Shown here: one piece after another, positions 50,608-58,997 of the stretch
Position numbering within the stretch: position 1 is the first letter of the stretch
Layout: every line of letters begins with the position of its first letter
DNA from: an uncultured Kiritimatiellota bacterium
Lineage (GTDB): Bacteria; Verrucomicrobiota; Kiritimatiellia; RFP12; UBA1067
Length of the DNA: 64,000 bases
Direction of reading: 5' to 3'
Assembly: GCA_934635045.1 (NCBI GenBank)
Contig: CAKTZA010000010.1
Coordinates: 1 to 64,000 of the forward strand
Translations under genes and position numbers: made by a program
Notes under the pieces: generated by a model
What the model saw: only the letters and a program-made list of their open reading frames with translations
Database searches by the model: none
Told to the model about the DNA's origin: nothing

Positions 50608-52164
50608 ATGAACCTCAATCGTCGTCATTTCCTCCTCGGCAGCGCGGCTGCCGCCACGCTCGCCGGGTGCGCCACGAACAAGGTCGGCCTTCGCGACCTC
50701 AAGGGCGGGAAGCTTCGCGCGGCCATGATCGGCTACGGCATCCAGATGCGCACGGCGCTCATCCCCCAGTTCCTCGGCAATGGCGCGGCCGCCGGCGTCG
50801 AGAAGATGCTGGAGATCGTCGCCGTCTGCGACTGCGACAAGGTGCGCGCGGCCGCCGGCGCCGAGCAGGTCAACAAGGCGTACGGCTCGAATGTCTGCAA
50901 GGCCGTCGCCGACTTCCGCGACATCCTGAAGGATCCCGAGATCGACGTCGTCTGCATCGGCACGCCTGACCACTGGCACGCCTACATCTCGGTCGAGGCG
51001 ATGAAGCACGGCAAGGACGTCTACTGCGAGAAGCCGCTGACCTTCACGATCGACGAGGCGAAGAAGGTCATCGCCGCGCAGAAGAAGTACGGGCGCGTCT
51101 TCCAGACCGGCTCGATGCAGCGCAGCTGGAACAAGGTGTCCGAGTTCTTCACGGCGTGCATGATCGTGCGCAACGGCTTCATCGGCGACCTCAAGTACGT
51201 GGACGCGAACTACGGCATCGGCGGCAAGAAGCTCGGCGGCCCGTCGCACCCGATCCGCTTCTTCGACAAGCCGGAGAACGCGGCGACCGAGGGCGCGCCG
51301 AATCCCGACGTCGACTGGAACATGTGGCTCGGCCCGGCGAAGTGGCGCCCGTACTCCGACCAGCTCGCGCCGCGCGGCGTGAACAAGTTCTACCCGATGT
51401 TCTGGCGCTTCGACGACGACATCGGCTCGGGCTACAACGGCGACTGGGGCGCGCATCACCTCGACATCGCGCAGTGGGGCATGGACATGGACGACTCCGG
51501 CCCGTACAAGATCATCCGTTCGGACGAGCCGTACTCGACCGACCTCTTCCACGGCGGCCGCCGCCAGTTCGGCATGCGCATGCTCTTCAAGTCGAAGAAG
51601 GACGGCTCTGACATCGAGCTCTACCACGGGCCGTTCGGCGTCATCACCGGCGCGGGCGGCTGGGGCACGGTCTTCTACGGCACGGACGGCATCGTCGCGG
51701 TGAACCGCGGCAAGCTGGCGGTCTGGAAGGGCACGGGCCTCGTGAAGCCCACGCTGGAGATCCGCAAGGCCATCGAGAGCATGACGTTCATGCCGGAGAA
51801 GGTCGTCGCGGCGTCCGTCGGCAAGGACTACGGCACGGATGCGGCGGCGAAGTCCGACAACGCGCTGTCGACCGCGATCGCGAAGCTGGAGAAGGCCTTT
51901 GACCTCAAGAACGCGAAGGTCCAGCTCTACAAGAGCGACAACCAGGTGCTGAACTTCGTCGAGTGCGTCCTCTCGCGCAAGCCCACGATCTCCCCGGCCG
52001 AAGTCGGCGGCCGCAGCGGTGCGCTCTGCCTCCTCTGCAACTTGTCGTACCAGTATGACACGGGCTTCGACTGGGATCCCAAGAAGATGGAAGTCGCCGG
52101 CTGCAACCCGAAGGGCATCTCGCTCGAACGCGCCGACTATCGCGGCTGGGACATCGTGGTCTAA
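50608..52164 (+). CDS. Tat-exported Gfo/Idh/MocA-family oxidoreductase
   Basis: The 518-residue protein starts MNLNRRHFLLGSAAAATLAGC, a twin-arginine signal with a lipobox. The Rossmann domain follows (LRAAMIGYGIQMR, CDCDKVRAAAGA) with the family motif YCEKPLTFTIDEAKKVI. The C-terminal substrate domain includes GDWGAHHLDIAQWGMDMD. Such enzymes use tightly bound NAD(P) to oxidise or epimerise sugars, or hydrolyse glycosides through an oxidised intermediate. Exported members occur widely in Planctomycetes and Verrucomicrobiota. Substrate unknown. Start 50608 was chosen for the signal peptide and an AAGGAA site. guaA follows after 24 bases. Confidence 0.9.
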   Translation: MNLNRRHFLLGSAAAATLAGCATNKVGLRDLKGGKLRAAMIGYGIQMRTALIPQFLGNGAAAGVEKMLEIVAVCDCDKVRAAAGAEQVNKAYGSNVCKAVADFRDILKDPEIDVVCIGTPDHWHAYISVEAMKHGKDVYCEKPLTFTIDEAKKVIAAQKKYGRVFQTGSMQRSWNKVSEFFTACMIVRNGFIGDLKYVDANYGIGGKKLGGPSHPIRFFDKPENAATEGAPNPDVDWNMWLGPAKWRPYSDQLAPRGVNKFYPMFWRFDDDIGSGYNGDWGAHHLDIAQWGMDMDDSGPYKIIRSDEPYSTDLFHGGRRQFGMRMLFKSKKDGSDIELYHGPFGVITGAGGWGTVFYGTDGIVAVNRGKLAVWKGTGLVKPTLEIRKAIESMTFMPEKVVAASVGKDYGTDAAAKSDNALSTAIAKLEKAFDLKNAKVQLYKSDNQVLNFVECVLSRKPTISPAEVGGRSGALCLLCNLSYQYDTGFDWDPKKMEVAGCNPKGISLERADYRGWDIVV

Positions 52165-52188
52165 TCTAAAGCTGAGGATCTGCACGAG

Positions 52189-53196
52189 ATGAATCAGGCT
52201 GAAAAGGAACGTCTCGCGAAGGTCGGCAAGACCTTCAACGCGAAGAAGTACATCCAGAACGAGATCGAGGCCATCCGCGCGCAGGTCGGGGACCGAAAGG
52301 TCCTCCTTGCGATGTCGGGTGGCGTGGACAGCTCGGTGTGCGCCGTCCTCCTCCACAAGGCGATCGGCAAGCAGCTCGTCTGCGTCTTCGTCGACCACGG
52401 CTGCATGCGCCTCAACGAGGCGAAGGAGGTGAAGCGCGTCTTCAAGGGCAAGTTCGGCATCAACCTCATCCAGATCGACGCCGAGCAGCGCTTTCTGGAG
52501 AAGGCCAAGGGCGTGACGGATCCCGAGACGAAGCGCAAGATCATCGGCGGCGAGTTCATCCAGGTCTTTGCGGACGTCGCGCGCGACCTCAAGAAGAAGA
52601 TGGGCGACATCGACTTCCTCGGTCAGGGCACGATCTACCCGGACATCGTCGAGTCGGGCGTCGGCGGCCACAAGGCCGTGAAGGCCCACCACAACGTCGG
52701 CGGTCTGCCGAAGGACATCCTCTTCAAGGGGCTCGTCGAGCCGGTGAAGTACCTCTACAAGGACGAGGTGCGCAAGGTCGGCAAGCTCCTCGGCATCCCG
52801 GAGGAGATGGTCATGCGCCAGCCGTTCCCCGGCCCGGGCCTCGCCGTGCGCTGCATCGGCGAGCTCACGAAGGAAAAGCTCGACATCCTGCGTCAGGCGG
52901 ACTTCATCTTCCGCGACGAGATGCACAAGGCGAAGCTCGACAAGAAGGCCCAGCAGTTCTTCGCGATCATGACGAACGTCAAGTCCGTCGGCGTGAAGAA
53001 CGGCGCGCGCACCTTCGGCTACGTGATCGGCATCCGTGCGATTTCGACGTCGCAGTTCGTGAAGGCCGGCGTCGTCGAGCTGCCGTTCAAGTTCGTGACG
53101 GCGGTCGCCGAGAAGATCGCGACGAAGGTGAAGGGCGCGAACCGCGTCGTGTGGGACGTGACCCCGAAGCCCCCGGCCACGATCGAATGGGAGTGA
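52189..53196 (+). CDS. guaA: GMP synthase, synthetase subunit only
   Basis: The 335-residue protein has the ATP pyrophosphatase loop LAMSGGVDSSVC and the C-terminal dimerisation domain ending VVWDVTPKPPATIEWE. QGTIYPDIVESG and RQPFPGPGLAVRCIGE are also typical. It adenylates XMP and aminates it to GMP. The usual bacterial N-terminal glutamine amidotransferase domain is missing, so ammonia must come from a separate subunit encoded elsewhere, as in archaea, or be taken directly. The frame starts with MNQAEKERLAKVGKTF, giving no sign of truncation. It stands between an exported oxidoreductase and a rhamnosidase. Confidence 0.9.
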   Translation: MNQAEKERLAKVGKTFNAKKYIQNEIEAIRAQVGDRKVLLAMSGGVDSSVCAVLLHKAIGKQLVCVFVDHGCMRLNEAKEVKRVFKGKFGINLIQIDAEQRFLEKAKGVTDPETKRKIIGGEFIQVFADVARDLKKKMGDIDFLGQGTIYPDIVESGVGGHKAVKAHHNVGGLPKDILFKGLVEPVKYLYKDEVRKVGKLLGIPEEMVMRQPFPGPGLAVRCIGELTKEKLDILRQADFIFRDEMHKAKLDKKAQQFFAIMTNVKSVGVKNGARTFGYVIGIRAISTSQFVKAGVVELPFKFVTAVAEKIATKVKGANRVVWDVTPKPPATIEWE

Positions 53197-53224
53197 GAGC
53201 AGTCTTGTCGAAGGAAGTCGCCTG

Positions 53225-55837
53225 ATGCAGAAAATGCCCTGTGTGCTGTTTGCCCTGTCCCTGACGGCGAGCGCGGTCGCGTCCGAATCGGTCGGTTCGC
53301 GCGTCGCGGCGCTGCCGTCGTCCGCGTGGGATGCGTCCGTCTGGCTCTCGGTGCCGGACGCGCCGGTCGAGAAAAACGTCGTCGGCGAGGGTTCGCTTGC
53401 CGCGCCCGGCACGAGCTGGTTCGTGCGCGAGCTCGCGAATGCGGGCGAGGTCGTCTCCGCGACGTGGATGACGGCGGGCCTTGGCGTCTACGAGCTCTAC
53501 GTGAACGGGCGGCGCGTCGGGGCGGACTTCCTGAAGCCAGGCTTCACGCATTACGCGAAGACGAAATACGCCTTCACCTATGACGTCACGGACGCCTTCC
53601 GCCGCGCGAAGGACGAGACGAACGTCCTCGCGGCGGAGGTGTCCGCCGGCTGGTGGCGCGACAAGATCCTGACGCCGGGCGGGCACAGGGGCTTCCTCGG
53701 CCGCAAGAGCGCGTTTCGTGGCGTCCTCGAAGTCAGGTTTGCGGACGGCACGACGCGGCAGTACGGCACGAACGTCCGCGACTGGAAGGCGGGCGTCGCC
53801 GGGCCTGTCACGCGGGCGTCGATCTTCGACGGCGAGCATTTCGACGCGCGGCTGCAACCGGGCCTTTCCGCGTGGCGGGGCTTCGGCGCGCCGGAGGTCA
53901 ATGACGAGTTCAAGGGCGAGATCCTGCCGACGGACGGCGCGGAAGTCCTGCTGCGGTGCGACAAGACGCTGAAGCCCGTCAAGGCGTATGCCTGGCAGGG
54001 CGTCACGGGCGCGTCGGACGCGGCGTTCGGCACGGTGAAGGTCGTGCGCGAGTTCCCGGTTGACGGGCCGTTCGCGCTGAATCCGGGCGAGACGCTCGTC
54101 GTCGATTTCGGGCAGAACGCGGCGGCCGTGCCGTGCTTCCGCTTCGCGGCCCCGGCCGGGACGGTGCTGACGGCGCTGCCGGCGGAGATGCTCAACGACA
54201 ACGGCGGCCTCAAGTCGCGCGGCAACGACGGCCCGGAGGGCAGCGTCTACCGCGTCAACCTGCGCGCGGGCTACGAGAACGGGCGGCTCGTGAAGTACAC
54301 CTTCGCGGGCGCGGGCGAGGAGGACTACCTGCCGCGCTTCACGTTCTTCGGCTACCGCTACGTTTCCGTGACGGCGACGGCCCCGGTCACGATCGCGCGC
54401 CTCGAGAGCGTGCCCGTGACGTCCATCCGCCGCGACCAGGAGCTCGGCTCGCTCGTGACGGGCGACAAGGACGTGAACCGGCTCATCTCGAACGTCTACT
54501 GGGGGCAGCTCTCGAACTACCTCTCGGTGCCGACGGACTGCCCGCAGCGCAACGAGCGCCTCGGCTGGGCGGCCGACACGCAGGTCTTCTGCGAGGCGGC
54601 GAGCTTCAACGCGGACGTCTACGACTTCCTGCGCAAGTGGATGCGCGACGAGCGCGACAGCCAGGATTCGCGCGGCGGATTCCCCGGCGTCGCGCCGTTC
54701 GGGCAGTACGGCAACGAGCCGATGCGCCTCGGCTGGGCCGACGCGGGCGTGATCGTGCCCTACCAGATGTTCAAGCAGTCCGGAGACCGGCGCATCGTCG
54801 ACGAGAACTGGACGGCGATGGCGAAGTTCGTCGCGCGCGTGAACGAGACGAAATACGCTCACGAGGCGATTGCCGCGGAATGCGGGAACTACCAGTGGAA
54901 CGACTGGCTCTCGCTCACGAAGCTCGAAAGCTATCCCTACAAGCCCGAATACTCCGCGTTGGAGAAGGGTCCGGACGGCAAGACCCGCCCGAAGGCGGAC
55001 GCGCTGCGCTACTGGGACTACCTCGGCGGCTGCTACTGGGCGTGGGACGCGCAGCTGATGGCCGAGATGGCCGAAGGGACGGGCCGCGCGGCGGAGGCCG
55101 CGACGTATCGCGCGATGGCGGCGACGGCGAAGGACTACCTGAAGCGGAACTTCTTCGCGACGGACGACGGGACGATTCTCCCGGTCTTCAAGGGCATGCA
55201 GACGCCGGCGCTCTTCGCGCTGAAGCTCGGCCTCGTCGCGGGCGACGCCAAGGCGAAGACGATCGCCGACCTCACGGCGAGCATCGCCGCCGGCGGCGGG
55301 ACGCTGCACACGGGCTTTCTCGGCACGTCGATCGTGATGGACACGCTGACCGAGAACGGGCTTGTCGGCCTCGCCTACGACCTGCTGCTGAACCACCGGT
55401 TCCCCGGCTGGCTCTATTCGGTCGACCAGGGCGCGACGACGATCTGGGAGCGCTGGAACAGCTACACGAAGAAGGACGGCTTCGGCCCCGTCGGCATGAA
55501 CAGCTTCAACCACTACGCCTATGGCGCGGTGCTCGCGTGGATCTACAAGACGGCGGCGGGCATCGCCGCCGACCCGCAGGCGCCGGGCTTCCGAAAGATC
55601 GTCATGGCGCCGAAGCCGGATCGCCGTCTCGGCTCCGTCACGGCCGAATACAAGTCTGCGGCGGGCCTCATCAAGAGCGCGTGGCGCTTCGAGGGCAAGG
55701 ACTGGATCTGGGAATTCACGATTCCCGAAGGCGTGACGGCCGACGTGACGCTGCCCGGCGAAGCGGCGGCGACGCGCTATGACGCGGGCGCTCATGTCAT
55801 TCGCCGGACAGTCGACGGCGCGTTCGCGCGGCGTTAG
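53225..55837 (+). CDS. Secreted alpha-L-rhamnosidase (GH78)
   Basis: The 870-residue protein has a signal peptide (about 1-20). Beta domains follow, with WMTAGLGVYELYVNGRRVG and GFTHYAKTKYAFTYDVTD as in the family's N-terminal module. A catalytic (alpha/alpha)6 barrel has VPTDCPQRNERLGWAADTQ, GATTIWERWNSY and NSFNHYAYGAVLAWIY. The general-acid glutamate family position falls in the DCPQRNERLGW block and the catalytic base in TTIWERW. A C-terminal beta domain ends the protein. It would release L-rhamnose from plant or microbial glycans outside the cytoplasm. ATG 53234 (MPC) is an alternative start. Confidence 0.92.
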   Translation: MQKMPCVLFALSLTASAVASESVGSRVAALPSSAWDASVWLSVPDAPVEKNVVGEGSLAAPGTSWFVRELANAGEVVSATWMTAGLGVYELYVNGRRVGADFLKPGFTHYAKTKYAFTYDVTDAFRRAKDETNVLAAEVSAGWWRDKILTPGGHRGFLGRKSAFRGVLEVRFADGTTRQYGTNVRDWKAGVAGPVTRASIFDGEHFDARLQPGLSAWRGFGAPEVNDEFKGEILPTDGAEVLLRCDKTLKPVKAYAWQGVTGASDAAFGTVKVVREFPVDGPFALNPGETLVVDFGQNAAAVPCFRFAAPAGTVLTALPAEMLNDNGGLKSRGNDGPEGSVYRVNLRAGYENGRLVKYTFAGAGEEDYLPRFTFFGYRYVSVTATAPVTIARLESVPVTSIRRDQELGSLVTGDKDVNRLISNVYWGQLSNYLSVPTDCPQRNERLGWAADTQVFCEAASFNADVYDFLRKWMRDERDSQDSRGGFPGVAPFGQYGNEPMRLGWADAGVIVPYQMFKQSGDRRIVDENWTAMAKFVARVNETKYAHEAIAAECGNYQWNDWLSLTKLESYPYKPEYSALEKGPDGKTRPKADALRYWDYLGGCYWAWDAQLMAEMAEGTGRAAEAATYRAMAATAKDYLKRNFFATDDGTILPVFKGMQTPALFALKLGLVAGDAKAKTIADLTASIAAGGGTLHTGFLGTSIVMDTLTENGLVGLAYDLLLNHRFPGWLYSVDQGATTIWERWNSYTKKDGFGPVGMNSFNHYAYGAVLAWIYKTAAGIAADPQAPGFRKIVMAPKPDRRLGSVTAEYKSAAGLIKSAWRFEGKDWIWEFTIPEGVTADVTLPGEAAATRYDAGAHVIRRTVDGAFARR

Positions 55838-55947
55838 GCGACTTTCGTAACGGGTCGTCTGCACGGTCTTCTGCACGAAACGGCCGCCCCAAACGCGCTG
55901 TTTCGCGGCAAATTCGGATGCTTCGTGCCGACGGGGCCTGAAAATGG

Positions 55948-55953
55948 TATACT
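55948..55953 (+). promoter_or_regulatory. -10 box TATACT (sigma-54 activator gene), leaderless
   Basis: AATGGTATACTACAC lies nine bases before the ATG at 55963, implying a leaderless message. Confidence 0.6.
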
Positions 55954-55962
55954 ACACGCCCG

Positions 55963-57495
55963 ATGAAAGCAAAGCCGTCTTCTGAAATCACGGTCCTGAA
56001 GGAGATTACGACCGCCGTCGTCCGCGAGCGGAACGTGCGCAAGCTCCTGGAGGAGGTTCTTGAGATCCTGGAGCGCAGCATGGGCATGCTGCGCGGCACG
56101 TTCGCGCTCCTGGAGGGCGACGAGCTGCGCATCGAGGCGTCGACGCGCCAGCTGAACGCCGAGGAGCGCGCGCTGGGGCGCTACCACATCGGCGAGGGCA
56201 TCACGGGCCTCGTCGCGAAGACGGGCCGCGCCGAGGTCGTCCTCGACGTCCGAAAGGACAAGCGCTTCCTGAACCGCACGAAGGCGCGCAACCCGGAGGA
56301 GCCGCTGTCGTTCATCTGCGTGCCGCTCATCCACCTCGGCCAGATCGTCGGCACGCTCTCCGTCGACCGCGAGATGCGCGGCGACACGACCTCGCTTGGG
56401 CAGGACGTCGCGTTTCTGGAGATCATTGCCGGCATCATCGCCGAGGCGGCGTCCGTCTGCCGCGAGGCCTGCGCCGAGCGCGACACGCTGCGGGACGAGA
56501 ACCGCAAGCTCCGCGACCTCCTGTCGTCCGGCACGGGCAAGCTCATCGGCAACGCGCCCGCGATGCGCGTCGTCTACGAGCAGATCCAGCAGGTCGCGCC
56601 GAGCGAGGCGACCGTCCTCATCCGGGGCGGCAGCGGCACGGGCAAGGAGCTCGTCGCGCGCGCGATTCAGGGGCTCTCCGCCCGCAAGGACAAGCCGTTC
56701 GTCGTGCTCAACTGCGCAGCCCTGCCGGAGGCGCTCGTCGAGTCGGAGCTGTTCGGCCACGAGAAGGGCGCGTTCACGGACGCGCGCGAGCGGCGCATCG
56801 GCCGCGCCGAGGCGGCGGACGGCGGGACGCTCTTCCTCGACGAGATCGGCGACCTCTCGATTCCCGTGCAGGTGAAGCTCCTGCGCTTCCTGCAGGAGCG
56901 CACGTTCTCGCGCGTCGGCTCGAACGAGGAGCTGAAGAGCGACGTCCGCTTCATCGCCGCGACGAGCCGCAACCTGGAAGAGCTGATGGAGAAGAAGCTC
57001 TTCCGCGAAGACCTCTACTACCGGCTTTCCGTCTTCCCGATCGCGCTGCCGGCGCTCGCCGAGCGCAAGGACGACATCGTGCTGCTCGCGGAGCACTTCC
57101 TGCGGCGCATGAACATGAAGTACGGCAAGTCGATTGCGCGCATCTCCGCGCCGGCGATGAACATGCTGCAGGCCTACGCCTGGCCGGGAAACGTGCGCGA
57201 GCTGGAGAACTGCATCGAGCGCGCGGTGCTGACGACGAAGGACGACACGATTCACGGCTACAACCTGCCGCCGGCGATCCAGGTCGAGGAGTTCGCCGAA
57301 GACCCGTTCAACCCGGAGGCGAAGCTGACGCTCGACGACCAGGTCGCGGCGTTCGAGCGGCGCGTCCTGACGGAGACGCTGAAGCGGCACAACGGCAACC
57401 GCAGCGCGGCCGGGCGCGAGCTTGGCGTCTCGCCGCGCATGATGAACTACCGCCTCACGCGCGCGGGCATCATCAAAGGGGGCGAAAAGGCATGA
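55963..57495 (+). CDS. Sigma-54-dependent transcriptional activator (GAF-AAA-Fis, NifA-like)
   Basis: The 510-residue regulator has an N-terminal GAF sensor domain (about 20-175), an AAA+ domain (about 190-415) and a Fis-type helix-turn-helix (about 460-505, NRSAAGRELGVSPRMMNYRL). Walker A reads GGSGTGKE with Lys228; the usual first residue pair GE is GG. The sigma-54 contact loop reads GAFTDA (269-274) instead of GAFTGA. Walker B is GGTLFLDEIG. It would hydrolyse ATP to open sigma-54 promoter complexes. The ligand is unknown. Its stop overlaps the hisH start (ATGA), so it is coupled to hisH-hisF. A perfect sigma-54 promoter lies before the hsp20 pair, but a link is not shown. Confidence 0.92.
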   Translation: MKAKPSSEITVLKEITTAVVRERNVRKLLEEVLEILERSMGMLRGTFALLEGDELRIEASTRQLNAEERALGRYHIGEGITGLVAKTGRAEVVLDVRKDKRFLNRTKARNPEEPLSFICVPLIHLGQIVGTLSVDREMRGDTTSLGQDVAFLEIIAGIIAEAASVCREACAERDTLRDENRKLRDLLSSGTGKLIGNAPAMRVVYEQIQQVAPSEATVLIRGGSGTGKELVARAIQGLSARKDKPFVVLNCAALPEALVESELFGHEKGAFTDARERRIGRAEAADGGTLFLDEIGDLSIPVQVKLLRFLQERTFSRVGSNEELKSDVRFIAATSRNLEELMEKKLFREDLYYRLSVFPIALPALAERKDDIVLLAEHFLRRMNMKYGKSIARISAPAMNMLQAYAWPGNVRELENCIERAVLTTKDDTIHGYNLPPAIQVEEFAEDPFNPEAKLTLDDQVAAFERRVLTETLKRHNGNRSAAGRELGVSPRMMNYRLTRAGIIKGGEKA

Positions 57496-58157
57496 CGGCG
57501 ATTGTCGATTACCGGGCCGGGAACCTGACGAGCGTCCGCTACGCCTTCGACGCGCTCGGCGTCGCGGCGGACGTGACGCGCGACCCGGCGGCGATCCGCG
57601 CGGCCGACCGCGTGGTGTTCCCCGGCGTCGGCGCGGCGCGGCACGCGATGGAGAGCCTGCGGGAGCTGGGGCTCGTCGAGGCCGTGCGCGAAGCCGCCGA
57701 GACGAAGCCGTTTCTTGGCATCTGCCTCGGCATGCAGATTCTTTTCGACCGTTCGGAGGAGGACGGCGGCGTCGACACGCTCGGCATCCTGCCGGGGCAG
57801 GTGCGGCGCTTCCCGCACGTCGTTGGCTTCAAGGTGCCGGAGATCGGCTGGAATCAGGTGGAAATAATCGAATTATCGAATAAACGAATAATCGAATCCG
57901 AAGAAACGAAGCTTGCCGCCTCTTCTCCCATTCGATTATTCGACGATTCGATTATTCGAAAATCTCCCGCGCGCGAATACTACTTCGTTCATTCCTACTA
58001 CGCCGAGATCTGCCCGTACACGGTCGGCGTGGCGGAGTATGCGGGCGTCGAATTTACCGCGCTCGTGAAGAAGGGCCGGCTTTGGGCGAGCCAGTTCCAT
58101 CCCGAAAAGTCCGGCCGCGTCGGGCTCGACCTCATCAAGGAGTGGCTGTCATGCTGA
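57492..58157 (+). CDS. hisH: Imidazole glycerol phosphate synthase, glutaminase subunit
   Basis: The 221-residue class I amidotransferase feeds ammonia to HisF. The nucleophile is Cys78 in GICLGMQ; His203 and Glu205 lie in QFHPEKS. GWNQVEI and YYFVHSYYAE flank an extra block of about 35 residues (IIELSNKRIIESEETKL and onward) encoded by an AT-rich palindromic insert. In relatives this loop is short. The frame is kept and all catalytic residues remain, so the enzyme is probably active. It overlaps the upstream activator by four bases and hisF by seven. Confidence 0.92.
   Translation: MTAIVDYRAGNLTSVRYAFDALGVAADVTRDPAAIRAADRVVFPGVGAARHAMESLRELGLVEAVREAAETKPFLGICLGMQILFDRSEEDGGVDTLGILPGQVRRFPHVVGFKVPEIGWNQVEIIELSNKRIIESEETKLAASSPIRLFDDSIIRKSPAREYYFVHSYYAEICPYTVGVAEYAGVEFTALVKKGRLWASQFHPEKSGRVGLDLIKEWLSC
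57860..57968. repeat. In-frame AT-rich palindromic insert in hisH
   Basis: The left arm (57860-57905) and right arm (about 57925-57968) are both built of CGAATAAT-type units and are imperfect reverse complements, sharing CGAATAATCGAAT exactly. One arm is also shared with the ispA insert. The AT content contrasts with the GC-rich gene. Confidence 0.75.
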
Positions 58158-58921
58158 CGAAGCGCGTGATCCCGTGCCTCGACGTGCGTAACGGGCGCGT
58201 CACGAAGGGCGTCAAGTTCAAGAACAACGTCGATCTTGGAGATCCCGTCGAGATGGCGGTGAAGTATTCCGAGGGCGGGGCGGACGAGCTTGTCTTCTAC
58301 GACATCACGGCCTCGGCGGAAGGGCGGCCGATTGACATCGGCATGGTCGCGGCGGTCGCGAAGGCCGTGCGCATCCCGTTTGCGGTCGGCGGCGGCATCC
58401 GTACGACGGCGGACATGGAGCGCGTCATTCTCGCGGGGGCGGAGAAGATTTCCGTCAACTCGCTCGCGGTGAAGAACCCGGCGATCATCGCGGAGGGCGC
58501 GAAGGCGTTCGGCGCGCAGTGCGTCGTCCTCGGCATGGATCCGGTGAAGTCGGCGCGGTGTCCGAGCGGCTACGAGATCACGACGCGGGGCTTCCGCGAG
58601 TTCACGGGGATGGACGCCGTCGAGTGGGCGAAGCGCGCGGCAGACCTCGGCGCGGGCGAGATCGTCGTCAACTCGGTCGATGCGGACGGCACGCGGGCGG
58701 GCTTCGAGCTGACTGTCACGCGGCTCATCGCGGAGGCGGTGGGCGTGCCGGTCGTCGCGTCCGGCGGCGCGGGCAGGCCGGAGCATCTTGTCACGGTCTT
58801 CCGCGAGGCGCAGGCCGATGCGGCCATCGTCGCGGGCATGATCCACACGGGCGACTGCACGCTCGCCGATATCAAGGCCGTGATGGCGCGCGCCGGCGTC
58901 CCGACGCGGATGAGCTGGTAA
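58151..58921 (+). CDS. hisF: Imidazole glycerol phosphate synthase, cyclase subunit
   Basis: The 256-residue TIM barrel starts MLTKRVIPCLDVRNGRVTKG with catalytic Asp11; the second catalytic aspartate is in NSVDADGT. VGGGIRTTADMERV and VVASGGAGRPEHL are the phosphate-binding loops. With HisH it forms imidazole glycerol phosphate and AICAR. The start overlaps the hisH stop by seven bases, consistent with translational coupling of the two subunits. hisI lies elsewhere (12494-12940), so histidine genes are dispersed. Confidence 0.96.
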   Translation: MLTKRVIPCLDVRNGRVTKGVKFKNNVDLGDPVEMAVKYSEGGADELVFYDITASAEGRPIDIGMVAAVAKAVRIPFAVGGGIRTTADMERVILAGAEKISVNSLAVKNPAIIAEGAKAFGAQCVVLGMDPVKSARCPSGYEITTRGFREFTGMDAVEWAKRAADLGAGEIVVNSVDADGTRAGFELTVTRLIAEAVGVPVVASGGAGRPEHLVTVFREAQADAAIVAGMIHTGDCTLADIKAVMARAGVPTRMSW

Positions 58922-58997
58922 GCGCCGCAGACGTTTCGCCAATGTTTGCGTGTCGGTTCACTCATCATGCCTGAAAAACAGGCGGAAGGAGCAGGAT

